Shown here in pieces: positions 9,607 to 19,946 of a DNA stretch of 55,731 bases. The notes under the pieces were generated by a model. That model saw only the letters and a program-made list of their open reading frames with translations. It was not told the DNA's origin and ran no database searches. Source of the DNA: Paenirhizobium cremeum (GTDB lineage Bacteria > Pseudomonadota > Alphaproteobacteria > Rhizobiales > Rhizobiaceae). The stretch spans positions 96,805 through 152,535 of the forward strand of contig NZ_JAGGCS010000014.1 in assembly GCF_022884085.1 (NCBI RefSeq). The letters are read 5' to 3'. A program made the position numbers and the translations under genes. Position 1 is the first letter of the stretch, and each line of letters starts with the position of its first letter.

Positions 9607-9670
9607 GGTGCCCTGCAACTGTATTATTGCACTGCACCATAAAATAGGAAGTTCTGAACGGCTCGCCAGA

Positions 9671-9698
9671 GCAAGGAGCGGCCCAAGCCGCCCCTTGC
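9671..9698 (-). terminator. hairpin after the alcohol dehydrogenase gene
   Basis: GCAAGGAGCGGC and GCCGCCCCTTGC form a 12-bp stem, with one G-U pair when read on the minus strand, around a 4-nt loop. It starts 28 bp past the dehydrogenase stop. There is no T tract, so it may be a weak or processed terminator. Confidence 0.5.
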
Positions 9699-9726
9699 AT
9701 TCACGTTTCGGTGTACGCGCAGTGAC

Positions 9727-10752
9727 TCAGTTGAGATCGAGAACGATGCGGCCGTCGATCTTGCCCTCTTCCATGCGGTGGAAGATGTCGTTGATGTTTT
9801 CGATCTTGTCCCAGGAGAAGTGCGACTTCACCTTGCCTTCGCCGGCGAAGACCAGGGATTCCTCGAGGTCCTGACGGGTGCCGACGATCGAGCCGCGGAC
9901 CGTGATGCGCTTCAGCACCGTGTCGAAAACCGGCAGAGAGATAAAGCCCGGCGGCAGACCGACGAGCGCCATGGTTCCCTTGGAGCGCAGGAAGCCATAG
10001 GCCTGTTCCATCGCCTTGGGGGAGACGGCGGTGACGAGCGCACCGTGCACGCCGCCGGTCACCTTCTGCACCTGCGCGATGGCGTCGGCATCACGGCCGT
10101 TGACCGTGACGTCAGCGCCGAGATCTTTGGCGAGCTTCAGCTTGTCATCGAAGATATCGGCGGCAACGACGTGCATGCCCATCGCCTTGGCGTATTGGAC
10201 GGCCATATGGCCGAGACCGCCAATGCCGGAGATGACCACCCATTCGCCGGGGCGAACTTCGGTTTCCTTCAGGCCCTTGTAGACGGTGACACCGGCGCAA
10301 AGGACGGGAGCGGCCGGGCCAAATTCCAGATTATCCGGCAGGCGGCCGACGAAATCCGGGTCGGCGAGGCCGTACTGGGCAAACGTGCCGTTGACGGAAT
10401 AGCCGGTATTCTGCTGGCTACCGCAAAGGGTTTCCCAGCCGGTACGGCAGGGCGTGCAGCAGCCGCAGGCGGTATGAAGCCACGGAACGCCGATGCGGTC
10501 GCCTTCCTTGATGCGGGTCACGCCGGCACCCAGCTTGGCGACGTAGCCGACGCCTTCATGGCCCGGAACGAACGGCGGGTTCGGCTTGACCGGCCAGTCG
10601 CCGTTGGCGGCATGCAGATCGGTGTGGCAAACGCCGGTCGCTTCGTATTTCACGAGGATCTGCCCCGGACCGGGCTCCGGAATGGCCATCTCCTCAATGA
10701 CCAGAGGCTTGCCGAACTCCCGCACCACGGCGGCCTTCATCACAGATGCCAT
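9727..10752 (-). CDS. adhP: zinc-dependent alcohol dehydrogenase (AdhP-like)
   Basis: This is a cytoplasmic NAD-dependent medium-chain alcohol dehydrogenase of 341 residues. Catalytic zinc ligands are visible as C42 (GVCHTDLH), H65/E66 (GHEGVG) and a later cysteine in VLCAGVTVYKG. The structural zinc loop has C96, C99, C102 and C110. The Rossmann motif is GIGGLGHMA. The start has AGGGAGA upstream. The symbol reflects the closest class (AdhP/AdhA-type ethanol and aldehyde enzymes), and the physiological substrate is not shown by the sequence. It is probably monocistronic. Confidence 0.9.
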   Translation of the reverse strand: MASVMKAAVVREFGKPLVIEEMAIPEPGPGQILVKYEATGVCHTDLHAANGDWPVKPNPPFVPGHEGVGYVAKLGAGVTRIKEGDRIGVPWLHTACGCCTPCRTGWETLCGSQQNTGYSVNGTFAQYGLADPDFVGRLPDNLEFGPAAPVLCAGVTVYKGLKETEVRPGEWVVISGIGGLGHMAVQYAKAMGMHVVAADIFDDKLKLAKDLGADVTVNGRDADAIAQVQKVTGGVHGALVTAVSPKAMEQAYGFLRSKGTMALVGLPPGFISLPVFDTVLKRITVRGSIVGTRQDLEESLVFAGEGKVKSHFSWDKIENINDIFHRMEEGKIDGRIVLDLN

Positions 10753-10950
10753 GTCTATCTCCCTGGTAGATGACTTTGGATTGAACTCACCCTACCCCGC
10801 CGACCGTGACGATCACGCGAAGTCGAGGGCAAGCTAGCCCAATGCTGCCAGGCAATTCTTGATTCGTATCAAGCCGAAGGCCAAATTCGCAAAGCCGGCG
10901 TCGCACATTTGCGACAGCCGAGAGCGGCAAAACATGCTGCACCGCAACCC

Positions 10951-11826
10951 TCAGGCGAGGTATTTCTTGAGGAACGCCACAGTGCGCGACCAGGCGAGAT
11001 CGGCTGCCGCCTTGTCGTAACGGGCTGCCGACGTATCGTTGTTGAAGGCGTGGTTGACCCCGTCATAGACATGCAGCTCAAAGGTCTTGCCATCCTTCTC
11101 GAGCGCCGCCTTGTAGGCGTCGATGCCGGCATTGATACGCTCGTCCAGCCCGGCATAATGCAAAAGCAGGGGGGCTTTTATCTTCGGCACGTCTTCTGCC
11201 GGCGGCTGCGCGCCGTAATAAGCGACGCCTGCTCCGAGTTCCGGCGAGGCGACCGCCAATCGGTTAACGAGACCGCCACCCCAGCAGAAGCCGATTGCCC
11301 CCACCTTACCGTTGGCCTTCTCATATCCGGCAAGGAAAGCGCGCGTCGCTTCGCCATTTGCGACGGTGGCCGCCATGTCGAGTTTGGAGAACATCTCGCG
11401 CGCCTGGTCCTCGTTTTCCGGCGTACCGCCCTGCGGCGAAAGGAAATCGGGGGCGAGCGCCACGAAACCTTCGAGCGCCATGCGGCGCGTAACGTCACGG
11501 ATATGCGGATTGAGGCCACGGTTTTCGTGAATGACGATGACGGCAGGCAGCTTGCCTGCCGCGTCCTTCGGCAGCGCCAGATAGCCCTTCATCTCGCCGG
11601 AACCGCCGGGATAGGTGATCTCCTGAGTGTCGAGACGAGCGTCGTTTTCCTCGACGACGGCGGCGCTCGCCTTGCTGGCGGCTAGCATCGGCGCAATCGC
11701 CGCTGCCGCAGCACCCGAGCCGGCAAGCATCGTCAGCTTTTCCATGAAACGGCGACGGTCGAGCGTCAGATGGGTGTATTCGTCATAGGCGGCGATCATC
11801 GCCTGGGTAATTTTCGGAGTGCTCAT
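10951..11826 (-). CDS. dienelactone hydrolase family protein with Tat-like signal
   Basis: This 291-residue alpha/beta hydrolase is similar to carboxymethylenebutenolidase. The triad is recognisable: nucleophile in GFCWGGG, Asp in YAGLDERI and His in GVNHAFNN. Residues 23-55 look like a twin-arginine signal (DRRRFMEKLTML, then an Ala-rich segment ending in KASA), so the protein is probably exported folded to the periplasm, unlike the classical cytosolic enzymes of chlorocatechol degradation. No aromatic degradation genes are nearby, so the substrate is unknown. Confidence 0.85.
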   Translation of the reverse strand: MSTPKITQAMIAAYDEYTHLTLDRRRFMEKLTMLAGSGAAAAAIAPMLAASKASAAVVEENDARLDTQEITYPGGSGEMKGYLALPKDAAGKLPAVIVIHENRGLNPHIRDVTRRMALEGFVALAPDFLSPQGGTPENEDQAREMFSKLDMAATVANGEATRAFLAGYEKANGKVGAIGFCWGGGLVNRLAVASPELGAGVAYYGAQPPAEDVPKIKAPLLLHYAGLDERINAGIDAYKAALEKDGKTFELHVYDGVNHAFNNDTSAARYDKAAADLAWSRTVAFLKKYLA

Positions 11827-11936
11827 GGGATCTTCTCCTCCCTCGTCTCATTGCCCATAAGGCCTATCGGCCCCGACCGATGATAGGAGCCTCTGGCAGC
11901 GGACCAAGACACATGCGCGTGAGCGCCGTTCACTTT

Positions 11937-12353
11937 TCAGGAGGTCGCCATCCAGACGGCGAGCCAGACCCACATTGCGCCGAGAGCAAGAAAACCGGCC
12001 ATGAACAACGGGAAACGCAACGCCATACGATTGCTGGTGACATGTACGGCTGCATGGGCGTAGCGCGTGGCGACGAAGATCCAGGCGAGCACGACGGACG
12101 CCAGATTGTCCGCCTCGGCGATAAAAAGAAGAACGCAGCAGAGATAGAAGAGAACCGGCAGCTCGAACTGGTTGGCGATGCAATTCCTTACGGACAGGCT
12201 TTCCGGCGGATCGTTGCGGCCCCAGCGCATCGTCTCCTCATCGATGCGGCCTTCGCGCAAAAGCCGCCGGCGGCGCAGGCGCAACAATCCATAGAGAGCG
12301 TAAACAAGAAAGACCTGGGCGAGAATGGGCCAGAAAATCTGGAAGCCTGTCAT
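11937..12353 (-). CDS. MAPEG family membrane protein
   Basis: This is a 138-residue integral membrane protein with about four hydrophobic helices (FQIFWPILAQVFLVYALYGL, FELPVLFYLCCVLLFI, ASVVLAWIFVATRYAHAAVH and a C-terminal WVWLAVWM). RYAHAAVHV and the first-loop pattern match the MAPEG superfamily of glutathione-linked or uncharacterised membrane enzymes. The ATG at 12353 is chosen because GGAG lies 9 nt upstream, whereas the in-frame ATG at 12362 is too close to it. The function is not known. Confidence 0.8.
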   Translation of the reverse strand: MTGFQIFWPILAQVFLVYALYGLLRLRRRRLLREGRIDEETMRWGRNDPPESLSVRNCIANQFELPVLFYLCCVLLFIAEADNLASVVLAWIFVATRYAHAAVHVTSNRMALRFPLFMAGFLALGAMWVWLAVWMATS

Positions 12354-12396
12354 CGAAGACATCTCCGTCCGCGGCAAAATACAAAAAACATTCAAT

Positions 12397-12428
12397 AGAA
12401 AAGGGCAGCCGGAAAAGGCCGGCCGCCC
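12397..12428 (-). terminator. intrinsic terminator of guaB
   Basis: On the minus strand GGGCGGCCGG pairs with CCGGCTGCCC (one G-U) around a CCTTTT loop and is followed by TTTT. It starts 16 bp after the guaB stop. Confidence 0.8.
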
Positions 12429-12443
12429 ATCTGGCAGAAGCGA

Positions 12444-13934
<1,491 letters not shown>

Positions 13935-14081
13935 TGCCAATTCCTTCGGTTGAATAGGCAGAATCCTCCGGGAAAGGGGTTTCTCCCCCGGACGCTCCTG
14001 CATGAAATGCTTGGAAGTTGGCGAGGGCTGGTAACACGTTCATGACAGGAAGGGAATAGCAAAACCTCGGCCGGGGGCGCA

Positions 14082-14095
14082 TTGCAGGCCTGCAA
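14082..14095. promoter_or_regulatory. 14-bp palindrome TTGCAGGCCTGCAA between guaB and the zeta gene
   Basis: TTGCAGGCCTGCAA is a perfect palindrome in the 297-bp divergent region between guaB and the zeta-subunit gene. A second TGCATTGCA sequence lies at 14129-14137. It may be an operator. No regulator can be assigned. Confidence 0.4.
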
Positions 14096-14231
14096 AACCG
14101 CAAAGGCGGTAGCGAAGGAGTAATTTTGTGCATTGCAAAAGATTTTACCGATTTTCCAAACCGACCTTGAAAGGTCCGCTCGTACTATCCGGGCAGGCTC
14201 AAGAACGGGCCTGGGGAAAGGGGTAAGCACG

Positions 14232-14543
14232 ATGAACAACCTGCAGCAACGCGCACGCGCATTCGAAGACCAATATGCACACCAGCAAGAAATGCTGTTC
14301 AAGGCGGAGGCCCGCCGTAACGTCATGATCGGCAAGTGGGCTGCTGCGGCCATGGGCCGTCCGGATGGCGAAGCCTATGCCCGCGAACTGGCTCTGACCC
14401 AGGTCAACGAGCCGCACCGCCTGCTGGAACGCCTGCGCCGCGACTTCGAGGCAGCAGGCGTCGAGGTGAAGGATACCGAGATCCAGAGCCGGATGCTCGA
14501 AATGCTCCATCAGGCCGCGGAAGAGCTTCACGACAAGGGCTGA
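14232..14543 (+). CDS. F1-ATPase inhibitor zeta subunit (DUF1476)
   Basis: This is a 103-residue protein of the DUF1476 family, whose Paracoccus denitrificans member is the zeta subunit that binds F1-ATPase and blocks ATP hydrolysis. The N-terminal inhibitory segment (RARAFEDQYAHQQEM) and the following LFKAEARRNVMIGKWAAAAM are visible, then a four-helix body. AGGGGTAAGCACG precedes the ATG. It is divergent from guaB and followed by a convergent metallohydrolase gene. Inhibitory strength varies among alphaproteobacterial orders and cannot be judged here. Confidence 0.88.
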   Translation: MNNLQQRARAFEDQYAHQQEMLFKAEARRNVMIGKWAAAAMGRPDGEAYARELALTQVNEPHRLLERLRRDFEAAGVEVKDTEIQSRMLEMLHQAAEELHDKG

Positions 14544-14581
14544 AGCTCCTCAAGATCTGTCCAGACGCCGGCCGGATCGGC

Positions 14582-14599
14582 CGACCGGCGCGCCGGTCG
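14582..14599. terminator. perfect 18-bp palindrome between convergent genes
   Basis: CGACCGGCG and CGCCGGTCG are directly abutted in the 63-bp gap between the zeta gene and the metallohydrolase gene. The site could end transcription from both sides, but there is no T tract on either strand, so the role is inferred from position. Confidence 0.35.
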
Positions 14600-14606
14600 C
14601 CGCTGC

Positions 14607-15593
14607 TCAGATGTCGAACTGATAGGATTTCGGCACGAACCGGTAACCCATATCGAGCTTTTCGACATAACCGACCGCCGGGAAAGGCATGTGGTAGCCC
14701 AGGAACGGCAGACGATCCGCCGCCGCCATATCGAAGACACGCTTGCGGGTTGCGGCGGCCGCGGCCTTGTCCATGTCGAATTTCACCTCCCAGTCGGGAC
14801 GCTGGAGCGACAGCACGAAATGGTTCGCGGTGTCAGCCGCCAGAATGAGCTGGCGACCCTCCGATTCGAGCCGGTAGATCATGTGACCCGGCGTGTGGCC
14901 GAAGGCGGACTCGGCAGTGACGCCCGAAACAACCGAGGCCCCGCTTTCCACGAACGTCATCTTCTCCGCCAGCGGCTTCACATTGGCGAGTACGCCCTTG
15001 TGCCCGTTCTCCGCCGGGGTTCCCGCCCGACCCGGATCGACCCAGAAATCGTATTCCGCGCGCCCTGCAACATAACGCGCGTTCGGGAAGGCCGGCTTGC
15101 CGCTTTCCATCAGACCGCCGATATGGTCGCCGTGCATATGGGTGAGCACGACGATGGAAACGTCCTCGCGCTTGTAACCTGCGGCCGTCAACCCCTCGAT
15201 CAGGCGGCCGCCGCCCTGGGCGCGGGCGCCCTCCCCGAGGCCCGTGTCGAACAGGATGATATCCGAGCCAGTATTGACCAGCACGGGCGAGAAGCTGTTG
15301 ACGAACTGGTCGGTCGGCAGGAAGTTGTCGGCGAGCAGTTCGCCGACCGCCTCGACCGGCTGGTCTGTGCCGAAGGTTTCGCCGGGATTGGCCGAAGGCC
15401 GCGACCCGTCCTTGACGACAACAAGTTCGAAACCGCCCATCTTGAAACGATGGGTTTCCGGCGGCATGGCGTGGTTGATATCCATGGACGTATCGGCCTG
15501 CTGCGCGAGCGCCGCGCGGGTCATGACCATGGGGGCAGCCAGCGCGGCAAAACCCGCACTCCCAAGCAGCATGCGCCTATTCATTGCCGTCAT
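14607..15593 (-). CDS. exported MBL-fold metallo-hydrolase
   Basis: This 328-residue protein has the metallo-beta-lactamase fold. The zinc-binding signature HMHGDHIGG is present, with later metal ligands in GHTPGHM and ADTANH. The N-terminus (NRRMLLGSAGFAALAAPMV, ending near ALA-QQ) is a twin-arginine-like export signal, so it probably acts in the periplasm. Similar proteins hydrolyse lactones or esters, and no specific substrate is indicated. The ATG at 15593 follows GAGGAGAA. An alternative ATG lies 9 nt downstream. Confidence 0.85.
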   Translation of the reverse strand: MTAMNRRMLLGSAGFAALAAPMVMTRAALAQQADTSMDINHAMPPETHRFKMGGFELVVVKDGSRPSANPGETFGTDQPVEAVGELLADNFLPTDQFVNSFSPVLVNTGSDIILFDTGLGEGARAQGGGRLIEGLTAAGYKREDVSIVVLTHMHGDHIGGLMESGKPAFPNARYVAGRAEYDFWVDPGRAGTPAENGHKGVLANVKPLAEKMTFVESGASVVSGVTAESAFGHTPGHMIYRLESEGRQLILAADTANHFVLSLQRPDWEVKFDMDKAAAAATRKRVFDMAAADRLPFLGYHMPFPAVGYVEKLDMGYRFVPKSYQFDI

Positions 15594-15787
15594 AGCTTTC
15601 TCCTCTTCCAACCGATTGGCGACCGCCCAACGGCGGCCATGGCGGGCAAGATAGGCCATGTCGTTGCCGTGAGAAGCACCTTCACGCAGACGTGATCCGT
15701 CGAGCCGCGATGCCATTGGCAGATGCCGCCACTGCGGTTAAAAGGGCATCGCCTGGCCATCTCCCAGCCGTGCAGGATTCCCGCCTG

Positions 15788-17197
15788 ATGAACCGCATCA
15801 CCCCTCTCATTCTCGCCGTTGCGCTGTTCATGGAGCAGATGGATTCGACGGTGATCTCCACGGCTCTGCCGGCGATTGCGACCGACCTCGGCGTCGGCCC
15901 GATCACGCTGAAGCTGGCGCTCACCTCCTATATGGTGGCGCTGGCGATCTTCATTCCCGTCAGCGGATGGATGGCGGACCGCTACGGCGCGAAGAAGATC
16001 TTCCGTGCGGCCATTCTCGTCTTCATTGCCGGCTCCATCCTCTGCGCAATGTCGCAGTCGCTTCTCACCTTCGTCGGCGCCCGCTTCCTGCAGGGTATGG
16101 GCGGCGCGATGATGACGCCGGTCGGGCGTCTCGTGCTGCTTCGCACGACCAAGCGCAGCGAACTTGTTTCCGCCATGGCGCTCCTGACCATTCCCGCCCT
16201 TGTCGGCCCGCTGACCGGGCCGCCGATCGGTGGTTTCATCACCACCTATTTCAGCTGGCAGTGGATCTTTCTCATCAACGTGCCGATCGGCGTTCTGGGC
16301 GTGTGGCTCTCCACGATCTACCTTCCCGAAGTGCCGCCTACATCGACCCCTGCGATCGACATCAAGGGGTTTTTCTACATGGCGTTCGCCACCTCCGGCG
16401 TGGTGTTCGGTCTGTCAGTTATCAGCCTGCCGGCGCTGCCGCTGCAGGTCGGCTTCGGCGCAGTTGCGATCGGGCTCATCAGCGGCACCCTTTATGTGCG
16501 CCATGCAAGGCAACACAGCACTCCGCTCCTCGATCTCGAACTCTTCCGCAACAGGGCCTTCCGCGCCTCGATCACCGGCGGCTCCGTCTTCCGCATCGCG
16601 ACCGGAGCCATCCCCTTCCTGATGCCGCTTATGCTGCAGCTCGGCTTCGGCATGACGCCTTTCCAGTCCGGCCTCATCACCTTCATCGGGGCGATCGGAG
16701 CGATCACCACCAAGTTCATGGCGCGCCGCGTCTTCGCTGCAGCGGGCTTTCGCACCGTGCTGATCGTTGCTGCGCTGGGCGGCGCGGCGATGACGGCGGC
16801 CAATGCCTTCTTCACCCCGGCCACGCCTCACATCGTCATCATGGGCTTCCTGCTCGTCGCCGGTTTCTGCCGCTCGTTCTTCTTCACCGGCGTCAATTCG
16901 CTGGGTTATGCCGATATCGAGGACGAGCAGGCCAGTCAGGCGACATCGATGAGCTCGGTCATGCAGCAGGTCAGCCTTGCGCTGGGCGTCGCCGTCGCCG
17001 CGGCGATCCTTGAGGCCAATATCGCGCTTCACGGCCGGGAACTATCGCTCGCGGATTTCCATCTGGCCTTCACCATCGTCGCCGCACTTTCGCTGCTGGC
17101 GGTCATCCCCTTCATCGGCCTGGCACGCGACGCAGGCGCCGCCGTTTCCGGCCATCGCCGGCCGGCAGGCGTGGGCGAGGATATACCCGTCAAATAG
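15788..17197 (+). CDS. MFS drug-efflux transporter (DHA2/EmrB-like)
   Basis: This is a 469-residue inner-membrane proton antiporter of the 14-helix DHA2 type. The first helix carries the typical MEQMDSTVISTALPAI motif (an acidic residue in TM1), loop 2-3 has the MFS signature GWMADRYGAKKIF, and TM5 has the PTLGP-like motif C (ALVGPLTGPPIGG). The likely substrates are hydrophobic toxicants or antibiotics, but the cargo is not known. The ATG at 15788 was chosen because MNRITPLILAV is the natural start. It ends 13 bp from the convergent VOC gene. Confidence 0.9.
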   Translation: MNRITPLILAVALFMEQMDSTVISTALPAIATDLGVGPITLKLALTSYMVALAIFIPVSGWMADRYGAKKIFRAAILVFIAGSILCAMSQSLLTFVGARFLQGMGGAMMTPVGRLVLLRTTKRSELVSAMALLTIPALVGPLTGPPIGGFITTYFSWQWIFLINVPIGVLGVWLSTIYLPEVPPTSTPAIDIKGFFYMAFATSGVVFGLSVISLPALPLQVGFGAVAIGLISGTLYVRHARQHSTPLLDLELFRNRAFRASITGGSVFRIATGAIPFLMPLMLQLGFGMTPFQSGLITFIGAIGAITTKFMARRVFAAAGFRTVLIVAALGGAAMTAANAFFTPATPHIVIMGFLLVAGFCRSFFFTGVNSLGYADIEDEQASQATSMSSVMQQVSLALGVAVAAAILEANIALHGRELSLADFHLAFTIVAALSLLAVIPFIGLARDAGAAVSGHRRPAGVGEDIPVK

Positions 17198-17210
17198 GGT
17201 CGATGACAGC

Positions 17211-17606
17211 CTATTGCGGCCGTTCGCAGACGGCGGACAGCTTGTTGCCGTCGGGATCGCGCACATAGGCTGCATAGAAATTTGCGTGAAAGGGCCGAAG
17301 GCCCGGCGGGCCATCGTCCGTGCCGCCATTCGCGAGGGCCGCGGCGTGAAAGGCATCGACCGCCGCACGGCTCTCCGCTTCCAGCGCGACCATCGAGCCG
17401 TTGCCGCGCGTGGCCGGCTCTCCGTCGAAAGGCTTTGTCACCCAGAGACGGCAGCGCACGTCGTCATCCGCCCCGTAACCGGCCTCCACCTCCTCCGTCC
17501 GCTGCCGCTTCAGGCCGAGCGGTGCGAGTGCGGCATCGTAGAAGGAAATGGCGCGGGCGAGATCGTTGGTTCCGATCGTCACATAGAGCAGCATGCGATG
17601 GCTCAT
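17211..17606 (-). CDS. VOC/glyoxalase-family protein
   Basis: This 131-residue protein has the vicinal-oxygen-chelate fold (two beta-alpha-beta-beta-beta units): LLYVTIGTNDLARAISFYDA at the start and YAAYVRDPDGNKLSAVC at the end, where metal ligands usually sit. Members include glyoxalase I, fosfomycin enzymes and many of unknown function. Its ATG overlaps the rlmE stop (ATGA), so it is translationally coupled as the last gene of a ppx-rlmE-VOC operon. Confidence 0.82.
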   Translation of the reverse strand: MSHRMLLYVTIGTNDLARAISFYDAALAPLGLKRQRTEEVEAGYGADDDVRCRLWVTKPFDGEPATRGNGSMVALEAESRAAVDAFHAAALANGGTDDGPPGLRPFHANFYAAYVRDPDGNKLSAVCERPQ

Positions 17607-18346
17607 TCGTCAGCTTCAGCCGTCTCGTCTCCCGCATCCTGCGGCTCGGCAGCACGGCGACCCTTGAAGCCCTTGGCCAGCAGGAACATTTCCACCGATT
17701 CGGCACGCGACGAGCCCGGCTTCACATGAACGACCTGACGGAAATTCTGCTTCAGCATGGTGAGCAGTTCCTTCTCCGTGCCGCCCTGGAAGGTCTTTGC
17801 CAGGAAATGGCCGCCTTCCGCGAGAACCTCGACGGCAAAATGCGCTGCAACCTCGCAAAGATGCATGGTGCGCAGGTGATCCGTCTTCTGATGCCCGGTG
17901 GTCGGCGCCGCCATGTCGGAAATGACCAGATCCGGCGTGCCGCCGACGGCCTCGATCAGCTTTGCCGGCGCCTCAGGGTCGAGGAAGTCGAGCTGAAGAA
18001 CCCTGACGCCGGGCAGCGGCGCCATTTCCAGGAAATCGATCGCGGCGACACGAATGTCCTCGTCGGTCGACCCCGTGACGTTGGCCGCGATCTGCGACCA
18101 GCTTCCCGGCGCCGCGCCAAGGTCGATGATCCGCTTCGCGCCCTTCAGGATCTGGTATTTCTCGTCGATCTCCAGGAGCTTGAAGGCCGCGCGCGCGCGG
18201 TAACCCTCGAGCTTCGCCCGCTGTACATAGGGGTCGTTGATGTGGCGTTCGAGCCAGCGGCGGGAGGAAGCCTTGAGCTTGCCCTTCTTGACCTTCTGGC
18301 CAAGCTTACGGCCGGTGCGGTTGCCGCTCACGGGTGGTTTCGTCAT
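17603..18346 (-). CDS. rlmE: 23S rRNA (uridine 2'-O) methyltransferase RlmE (FtsJ/RrmJ)
   Basis: RlmE methylates the 2'-O of U2552 in the ribosomal A-loop. The 247 residues contain the FtsJ fold: the SAM-binding motif (RIIDLGAAPGSWSQ), catalytic K in AAFKLLEI, D in LVISDMAAP and the downstream K in FLAKTFQGG. Compared with the roughly 209-residue E. coli protein it has a basic N-terminal extension and an acidic C-terminal tail (QDAGDETAEADE). It starts at the ATG at 18346, 4 bp after the ppx stop, and its stop overlaps the VOC start. Confidence 0.95.
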   Translation of the reverse strand: MTKPPVSGNRTGRKLGQKVKKGKLKASSRRWLERHINDPYVQRAKLEGYRARAAFKLLEIDEKYQILKGAKRIIDLGAAPGSWSQIAANVTGSTDEDIRVAAIDFLEMAPLPGVRVLQLDFLDPEAPAKLIEAVGGTPDLVISDMAAPTTGHQKTDHLRTMHLCEVAAHFAVEVLAEGGHFLAKTFQGGTEKELLTMLKQNFRQVVHVKPGSSRAESVEMFLLAKGFKGRRAAEPQDAGDETAEADE

Positions 18347-18350
18347 TGCA

Positions 18351-19946
18351 TCAGCGCTCCCTGTGGGGCCGGCGCGGGCGACCACGCCGCCACACCCCGT
18401 CATCGGCCATCATGTCGGTCAGCAATCCTTCCCTCAACCCCCGGTCGGCGACGCGCATACGGCTTGCCGGCCAACGGCGGCGGATCGCCTCGAGGATGGC
18501 GCAGCCGGCCAGCACCAGATCGGCGCGATCCGGGCCGATGCATGGATTGGCGGCGCGGCCGGCATAATCCCACGACAGGAGCTTTGCCTGCATGGCCGAA
18601 ACCTCGGCGTCGGAAAGCCACAGGCCATCCACCTTGCGGCGGTCGTAACGGGGAAGATCGAGATGGACGCCGGCGAGCGTCGTCACCGTTCCGGAAGTGC
18701 CGATCAGGTGGAAACCGTCCTCTCCCGCCTCCGATCCGAATGGCTGCGGGCAGTCGAACCGGTCCAGCATAGCCTGCACCTCACGGGTCATCGCCTCGAA
18801 GACGGTGGGCGTCACATCCCTTCCGCCGTGGCGTTCGGACAGGGTGACCACGCCGACCGGCAGCGAGGTCCAGTGGGTGATATGATTGGCAAGCCGGCTC
18901 GAACGATTCTCTCCGATGCGGATGACCGCGATTTCCGAGGAACCGCCGCCGATGTCGAAGAGCACGACGGAACGGGCTTCGCGGCCGACGAGCGAAGAGC
19001 AGCCGGATACCGCCAGACGCGCCTCCGTCTCACGGTTGATGATTTCGAGGTTGAGCCCGGTCTCGACCGTCACGCGGGCAAGGAATTCCTCGCCGTTTTC
19101 GGCCGCGCGGCAGGCCTCGGTCGCAATCAGCCGCATGCGTTTGATCTCACGCCCGGCGAGCTTGCCGGCACAGATGCGCAATGCCTCGACGGCGCGATCC
19201 ATGGCCTCCGCGGAAAGCCGGCCATTGGCCGCCAGTCCCTCGCCGAGACGGACGATTCGCGAGAACGCATCGACCACGCGGAACTGGCCCGGCCGCGTCG
19301 GCTGGGCGATCAGCAGGCGGCAGTTGTTGGTGCCAAGATCGAGCGCCGCGTAAAGCTCGTCCGACCATTGCTCATGACCGCCTTGACCTCGTCCCCGCTC
19401 TGCAGCCTGCGGCGGATGGCGGCGGCCCGCATGATGATGATGCTCGTGGGCATGATGCGGGCGAGGATGATGATGATGCGGCTGGGGAGAGACGGCATCC
19501 GGCGCCGGCTGGCGGGCGGACTCGGCCTGCGGCGGCGTTCCCGCCGGGGCAAGCGGCCTCACCTGCGGGCCGCGCCGGTTACGGTTGCGACGGCGTTTCT
19601 TGCCCGCGCGGCCGTCGACGGCGGGCGTAGCCTCGGTCGCGGTTTTTTCGGGAGACGCCTGCTCCGGCGATGCCACAACAGCAGTCTCGGAACCCTTGGC
19701 ATGGCCCGAGCGGTTGCGTCGCCGCCTTTTGCGCTTGCGGACAGGGCCATCGGCCACGTCGATATCGGAACGTCGCGTTGCTGCAGCCGCCTGATTTGCG
19801 GCATGCTCCAAAGCCTGAACGGTCGCGCCCGCCTGCGGCGCTGCGCTCCTCTTGGCCTTGCCGCGCCGGCGGGATGCCCCGCCTTTGCGTTTACCCGTCG
19901 ACGCCCCCTCGCTTGGCGGCCTCTGGCCGCGATCGGGGTCTGTCAC
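18351..19946 (-). CDS. Ppx/GppA-family exopolyphosphatase with basic, His-rich N-terminal extension
   Basis: The C-terminal 330 residues are a Ppx/GppA phosphatase of the actin-like ATPase fold: YAALDLGTNNCRLLIA phosphate-1 loop, DIGGGSSEIA phosphate-2 motif, and GTSGTVTTLAGV. It would cleave polyphosphate or the pentaphosphate alarmone pppGpp. Ahead of it lies a low-complexity region of about 200 residues with three basic blocks (KRKGGASRRRGKAKR, RKRKRRRRNRSG, KKRRRNRNRRG) and a histidine-rich run (residues about 158-180). I start it at the GTG at 19946, where GGA lies 9 nt upstream. A GTG at 19964 is also possible. It is first in an operon with rlmE, 4 bp apart. Confidence 0.88.
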   Translation of the reverse strand: MTDPDRGQRPPSEGASTGKRKGGASRRRGKAKRSAAPQAGATVQALEHAANQAAAATRRSDIDVADGPVRKRKRRRRNRSGHAKGSETAVVASPEQASPEKTATEATPAVDGRAGKKRRRNRNRRGPQVRPLAPAGTPPQAESARQPAPDAVSPQPHHHHPRPHHAHEHHHHAGRRHPPQAAERGRGQGGHEQWSDELYAALDLGTNNCRLLIAQPTRPGQFRVVDAFSRIVRLGEGLAANGRLSAEAMDRAVEALRICAGKLAGREIKRMRLIATEACRAAENGEEFLARVTVETGLNLEIINRETEARLAVSGCSSLVGREARSVVLFDIGGGSSEIAVIRIGENRSSRLANHITHWTSLPVGVVTLSERHGGRDVTPTVFEAMTREVQAMLDRFDCPQPFGSEAGEDGFHLIGTSGTVTTLAGVHLDLPRYDRRKVDGLWLSDAEVSAMQAKLLSWDYAGRAANPCIGPDRADLVLAGCAILEAIRRRWPASRMRVADRGLREGLLTDMMADDGVWRRGRPRRPHRER

